This document shows positions 59,100 through 64,000 of a DNA stretch of 64,000 bases, one piece after another; position 1 is the stretch's first letter, and the number at the start of each line of letters is the position of its first letter. The notes below the pieces were generated by a model. The model searched no databases. It saw nothing but the letters and a program-made list of their open reading frames with translations, and was not told the origin of the DNA. The position numbers were made by a program, and so were the translations under genes. Origin of the DNA: Tolypeutes matacus (lineage: Eukaryota; Chordata; Mammalia; Cingulata; Chlamyphoridae); the NCBI GenBank assembly GCA_026826555.1, contig JAKSZT010054215.1, forward strand, positions 28,510,199 to 28,574,198, read 5' to 3'.

Positions 59100-61697
59100 G
59101 TGAGTCTAGAAAAAAGACACAAACTTTTCTTGGAAGGAGAATGGCTTACAAGGCAGGGCTTCAGGTAAAACAAGGTGCCAAAGCCGAAATCAATAGACTG
59201 GAAGGAGGAAATAGGTGCGGGGGAAAGGTCATGAAGAAAATAAGGGAGGACTTGTTTCTGCATGGGTTAGTCTAAGTGCTGTGCGGGTGGGTATCAGGAC
59301 TGCTATTTCGGGCTGAGGTTTGGTCCTCTTACCACTAAGGGAGAGGAGCCTTAAAGGGGCAGGCTGCCCTGAACACCTGGCCAGGTGGCTCCCTGCTAGA
59401 CCCGCAGCGTTTGAATGTATGTATGCCAGTTTATCTCAAGATTGGCCCACATTCCCTGGCCCTCCTCAAAATTAAAGGTAGATGCCTGGAAACACCTTTG
59501 TATCAGTGGCCATGAAAATAGACACATTGTATTTCCTTAAGGAAAATCTGTATTATTGAGATTTGATAGAATTATGGAAGATCATTTTCTTTTTAATGAG
59601 AATGTAGTATTCTGGAGTAGAACATGGGTATTGGGTTGACACATTATCTACAACAAAGGCAGGTAGGCTAATCACTTATTTGGATTTACACAACCCCATC
59701 TGCCAGAGAATAGAAAACAATAATGAATGCTGAATACACCACTGGGGATTATTCTCCAATAAATTAGGGTCATTAAAAATGCAAAACCTTTAAAAATACA
59801 AGAGAAAGCAACAGTATAACTAAAGGCATTTGTGCTAGACACTGCAAAAACACACTTCCTGTCAGCCTATGCTGGAAGTGAGACTAAAAGCATTAGGTGT
59901 AGGTAAGCACTGTCATTAAGAAACAATAATGTTTTCATTATTCCCAAAATATAGTGAAGGACTAATGGTGGTAATTATGACCAAAAGAGTACCAATAATT
60001 CTTTACATAATTAAAACAAATATAACTTTTCAGGCTGTCTGAATTAGCAGTGTCTTCATTACCCAAATATTTTAAGGAAAGTTCTAGACATTTTTATGAG
60101 AAACAAGTTAATATCATAGGTTTAGTAATAATGGAAAAACCTTTAGTCCTTAGGAAAAACAGCTCTTTGATGTTTATGGCTGTTACTGTGTTTACAGATA
60201 ATAACCAGACTTGATTTTTCTCCTAGGATCTATTAGGTAACCTGAAGGCAAAAATAGACTAATTTCATTCTGGAAATTCCCACTTTCTGAACCCACCTGC
60301 CGGGCCTGCAATTTCAGAATCTGTGGTATAACAAGATCCCTAGGTGAATCCAAGCACATTACCATTTGAAAGGTGCTGGGGACCTCTGAAGTTCTAGATT
60401 TTATAAACTCTAACTGCTCTGGATGTTTGTTTTTTGTTTTTCCTAGATATGGAATAACAAGAAGCCCTGATACTTTCTTTACCTTCCAAAAGTTCCTGTA
60501 CCAAGGCAAACACCGAGTTGTTCTTTCCTTGACACATTGAGACTGTGTTACACTTGATCATGAGCAATACAATTTTATTGTTCATTTATAAGATGTGTAG
60601 TTATGAAGTAGGCAATGAGTAGAAAGTTTGCACCAAATAGGATGGATGCAAGTCTCTGGCTGATGTCCAGAAAGAATACCCCCAGAATGTTTTGCCTTGA
60701 TGATCCAAACTGTTCCTGGTACCTAGACCATAACTATATGAAGTGTCTCTAATGGACCCTGAAGGCTTCATAGTTTTGAGACTACATGAGTTTAAAAAGC
60801 TACCTCTGAGATTCTATCTCTTCGGGGCAGTACAGGGACATTTTTCTGTAAAGTAGTCAAGATTCCTCTGGACAGCAAAGCAACTACAAAGGACATAGTA
60901 ATTTAAGGGAAAATAATAAATGAGGTCTAATTATTAATATCTTTCCCACTAACCAATAACTGGTGGGATCTTTGGTACTTGGGATATCAGAACCCTAAAA
61001 ACAGCTTTGACATTGTTAAATTGAGTAGTTCATATATTTTTACATCAACAATATGTGGTCTAACCACACACGAAGGCTCTCAAGTGTGCCTTATCTCCCA
61101 ATACTTTTTTTCAGTTTGGAATTGTATTCTGAAACGCTTCCAAGAGTGAGTCACTCTCCACACCAAGCTGTACTCCCGGGTTGGGGGGTCTTCCAGATGT
61201 GCTTTCCATGGCAGTCAGATACCTCAGGAATGTCTGGGGGAACCTCAGGACCTTCTGACTCAGTTGCCAGAGGGTTCATTTTGGGATTTGAGCATCTCGG
61301 GGTCTGCACCAGTTTAGCAACTGGGAACATTCTGGATTAATAAGCATCTAAAGGGAAGTAGAATATTTACTTCCTTATACTTGAACCAAAATTATATTTA
61401 GATTGCTCAGAAGGACTTTTTTGTGCCATGGACTCCTTTGGCAGTCTGGCGAAACCTACACACTCAGAATTGTTTTTTTAAATGCATAGAACAAAATACA
61501 TAGAATAACTGAAGAATCCAATTATAATAAAGTAAAATTATCAAAATATTTTAATACTCTAAATTTTTTATTTAATTAATATATATATACTACTTTATAA
61601 TGTACTAAATAAAAATCTAATGGTGGACCTAATTACTGGAAAGGATAAGTCTGCAGCATTTGCAGCAACTGATATGTGATATGAAAGTACATAGGAT
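59100..61697. other. Intergenic stretch
   Basis: No gene is recognised. A MER5A-like relic lies near 60290-60390 ('gatccctaggtgaatcc'). The remainder is without repeats that I can name. The ORFs here (up to 105 aa) have no recognisable similarity. Confidence 0.6.
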
Positions 61698-61890
61698 GGG
61701 AAGCGGCTGTGGCTCAATCAGTAGGGCTCCCGTTTACCATATGGGAGGCCCCGGGCCCGGTTCCCGGGGCCTCCTGGTGGGGGCAGGCCCGCCCGCACGG
61801 CGTGGTTGGCTGACCCAGCAAGCACGGGCAGCAAGGGGGGGATAAATGAATAAATAAATAAAATATTAAAAAAAAAAAAAAAAAAAAAAA
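61698..61890 (+). mobile_element. Young full-length DAS SINE
   Basis: Perfect 15-bp TSD GAAAGTACATAGGAT at 61683-61697 and 61891-61905. A28 or so tail. The B-box neighbourhood reads 'ccccgggcccggttcccgg', so the T-arm stem is even more self-complementary than in sister copies. Confidence 0.97.
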
Positions 61891-62062
61891 GAAAGTACAT
61901 AGGATTTGTGTTAATACAAGTGGTTTGTTCCCTACATTCATAATTTTTAAAAATGCTAATTCCAGACTAGTGGAAATAAATAATAAATAAAAAAATAAAT
62001 AAATATTTTTGCCATCCAAGTTCAAGGTTGGATGGCAAGAATCCCTGTGATTAAGAATCCCT

Positions 62063-62162
62063 GGGGGGGACGGATGTGGCTCAAATGGTTGGGGGTCCGT
62101 CTCCCATATGGAGGGACCCGGGTTCGATACCGGGGACCTCCCGGTAAAAAAAAAAAAAAAAA
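62063..62162 (+). mobile_element. DAS SINE cut by an assembly gap
   Basis: The first unit of the dimer subfamily seen at 11760 and 38389, 'gacggatgtggctcaaatgg ... acctcccggt', then A17 into the gap. Confidence 0.9.
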
Positions 62163-62262
62163 NNNNNNNNNNNNNNNNNNNNNNNNNNNNNNNNNNNNNN
62201 NNNNNNNNNNNNNNNNNNNNNNNNNNNNNNNNNNNNNNNNNNNNNNNNNNNNNNNNNNNNNN
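62163..62262. other. Assembly gap (100 N)
   Basis: Exactly 100 N, a conventional placeholder for a gap of unknown size. It starts inside a SINE poly-A tract, so the missing sequence probably includes the rest of that SINE. Confidence 0.99.
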
Positions 62263-62660
62263 AAACTAACAAACCCCAACAGTTTAAGAGTTCATCTCGT
62301 GTTACTGGAAAGCAGTTTCCTAGAGCAATTGCCTTTGTCAGGTCTCCAATTTCAAGGTGATGCCGAGATGTTCTCTGTCAACAGGTTTTTTTGTGACAAT
62401 CAGCAAACTCTGCTCCATTTCAGATTTATTGAGCTCTGCTTGGGACAATTCTACCTGGGCTTTCCTGTTGCTGGGTGAATCAGCATTGTGACACAAGTTT
62501 AGGTTTAACTGGTTAACATTGTGAGGTTGATTTCAAGTTGAAAATTTGCCCAAATTCCCAGCCTCCAAGGTTTAGGAAATTTCTCTTAGTCATTTTCTGT
62601 TTCTTGTTATGAGGAATTTGCCACAGGGCACATATCGTTAGATGCGTTAAGAAAGTAATT
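62263..62660. other. Sequence between gap and SINE
   Basis: About 400 bp with no gene or repeat that I recognise. Confidence 0.6.
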
Positions 62661-62663
62661 ATA

Positions 62664-63011
62664 GGGAAACGGATGTGGCTCAAGCAGTTGGGCTCCCATC
62701 TACCATACAGAAGGTCCATGGTTTGATTCCCGGGGCCTCCTGGTAAAAGGTAAGCTGGCCCGCGCGGAGTGCTGGCCCACGCAGGAGAGCTGGCACAGCA
62801 AGATGACGCAACAAAAAGAGACACAGAGGAGAGACAATAAGAGACGCAGCAGACCAGGGAGCTGAGATGGCGCAAGAGATTGAGCGCCTCTCTCCCACTC
62901 TGGGAGGTCCCAGGGTCAGTTCCCGGTGCCGCCTAAAGAGAAGACAAGCAGACACAGAAGAACACATTTGAAAGAAAAAATAAAAAATAAAAACAAAGAA
63001 AAAAAAAAAAA
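62664..63011 (+). mobile_element. DAS SINE dimer with an unusual 3' end
   Basis: The same subfamily as 21887-22314. The second unit ends 'gcagacacagaagaaca', then 'catttga' and an A-rich tail. The 14-mer AAGAACACATTTGA occurs at 62958-62971 and again just after the tail at 63012-63025. Confidence 0.88.
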
Positions 63012-63479
63012 AAGAACACATTTGAGGTAATTTCTCTAGAATACAGTTTTGAAAGCCTACTACAGAAAAAAAATTAAAAGCATTTTACAACTTTCTTTTG
63101 GTAGGAAATTCATTTTAGCTCCCCATATGAAGAAAAAGGAGTTGTTCATAATTTTATATTTCATTCACATTCTCTGAATAGGCATGAGTAGTAGCAATAA
63201 TCCTCACGTAAGTTTGAGGAGGGAGTAGAATTTTATTTTATGCTGCTTGAGAAAATAATATTTAAAAATCATTATGCTAAAAATATGCAAAGAGAAATTG
63301 AACTGTTTTCCTGTCATGGACCCTGTGACTCTCAGCCCATTCCATACTTACTAAAGCAGAAAGGAGAAGCGAGAAAATGTGAGAGAAAGAACATTCTGGA
63401 GCTCATTTACTCTATCCAAATGGGGGAGCTCCTCCACATTGCCTAGCCCTTTCAACAAATAGCCTACAGATATACTCTT

Positions 63480-64000
63480 TCCTATGAAATCAGTTCCTTC
63501 TTCGTCTCCTACAATCTGGTTTCCATCTCCACAACTTTATTAAAACTCTTTTTGCCTCCTTTTTGGAGAAATTCAAAACCTTTTCTCACTCCTCAACTTC
63601 CTTATTCTTTCAGCAAAATTGGACACAACTGGCCTTCCCTTCTTTCTTGAAACTTCTCCTTTGGTTGCCCTGGCACAGGGCATTTATGGTCTGTTGCCTT
63701 ATCTTTGCCATCTTCTCTTCCTCCTCCTATTCTATAATCAAGGGTTATTCCCCAAGTCAGTCCTAAACTGACTCCCAAGTTGAGTTCATTAACTTCCTTC
63801 ACTCCATTGATATGACTCCCAAATCTGGGTCCTCACCTTGAGCTTTAACCTTTGATCCAGTTCTTTTTGCTCCAATAGGAGCCATTCATTCTGAAAATAT
63901 TTTTTGAGTGCCTACTTGGTTTCAAACAAGCATGTATATGATTGTCTTTGGCCTCCCTGGTGGTAAAGAGTGTGGCAAGAAAAGACTAAGGGGTGAAGTA
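63480..64000 (+). repeat. L2 LINE fragment
   Basis: Pyrimidine-rich L2-like sequence ('aatctggtttccatctcc', 'atatgactcccaaatctggg'). Runs off the right edge. The part from 63030 to 63480 shows nothing I recognise. Confidence 0.6.

Noticed and set aside
50904..64000. Exons of MRO, the gene I recall as the upstream neighbour of ME2 in human
   Set aside because: I searched the translated segments for MRO-like sequence and saw none. If synteny holds, it lies beyond the window.

Overview
The window is mammalian nuclear DNA, almost certainly from an armadillo (Dasypus or a close relative). Two things point there. First, it is saturated with tRNA-Ala-like SINEs of the armadillo DAS type, with their typical head, a B box close to GGTTCGGTTCC, and an A/AATAAA-rich tail. 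Second, the recognisable exons encode a mammalian mitochondrial NAD-dependent malic enzyme (ME2). There is no bacterial, phage or CRISPR content.

Layout. ME2 lies on the minus strand and covers about four fifths of the window. A CpG-island promoter at about 50.56-51.48 kb contains a predicted non-coding exon 1 that ends in a donor at 50903. A start-codon exon follows at 25332-25451. Five further coding exons lie at 10991-11124, 6983-7132, 4239-4314, 3030-3191 and 2633-2736. Together they give residues 1-244 plus two bases of the next codon, with unbroken frame and consensus splice sites. The remaining exons lie beyond position 1. Catalytic and regulatory residues that can be checked (E59, R67, R91, Y112, R165, K183) are intact, so the gene looks functional. 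From about 51.5 to 64 kb is intergenic DNA upstream of ME2, with no recognised gene.

The rest is repeats. There are about 25 DAS SINE insertions of several ages and architectures (monomer, dimer, trimer). Many have clean target-site duplications (TSDs), including a SINE nested in a SINE and two SINEs piled on one target. LINE-1 fragments occur in both orientations, among them a 3.3 kb 5' portion at 13.7-17.0 kb and a nested LINE stack at 52.9-57.2 kb. L2 and MIR fossils, MER5A-, Tigger- and hAT-like DNA transposons, MaLR-like LTRs and one solo retroviral LTR (44323-44750, 5-bp TSD) are also present. A broken processed pseudogene of NSDHL sits in ME2 intron 1 (about 46.05-46.73 kb).

I found no undescribed biological system. 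The best leads are structural: short copied patches of unique sequence (35 bp exact, and about 66 bp), SINEs fused to L1 3' ends, piled-up insertions at one target, a tandem duplication inside a LINE 3' region, a GC-rich retrocopy-like insert of unknown parent, and a well-formed exon-like block upstream of the ME2 promoter. Repeat family names come from memory of consensus sequences; no database was searched and boundaries are approximate unless a TSD fixes them.
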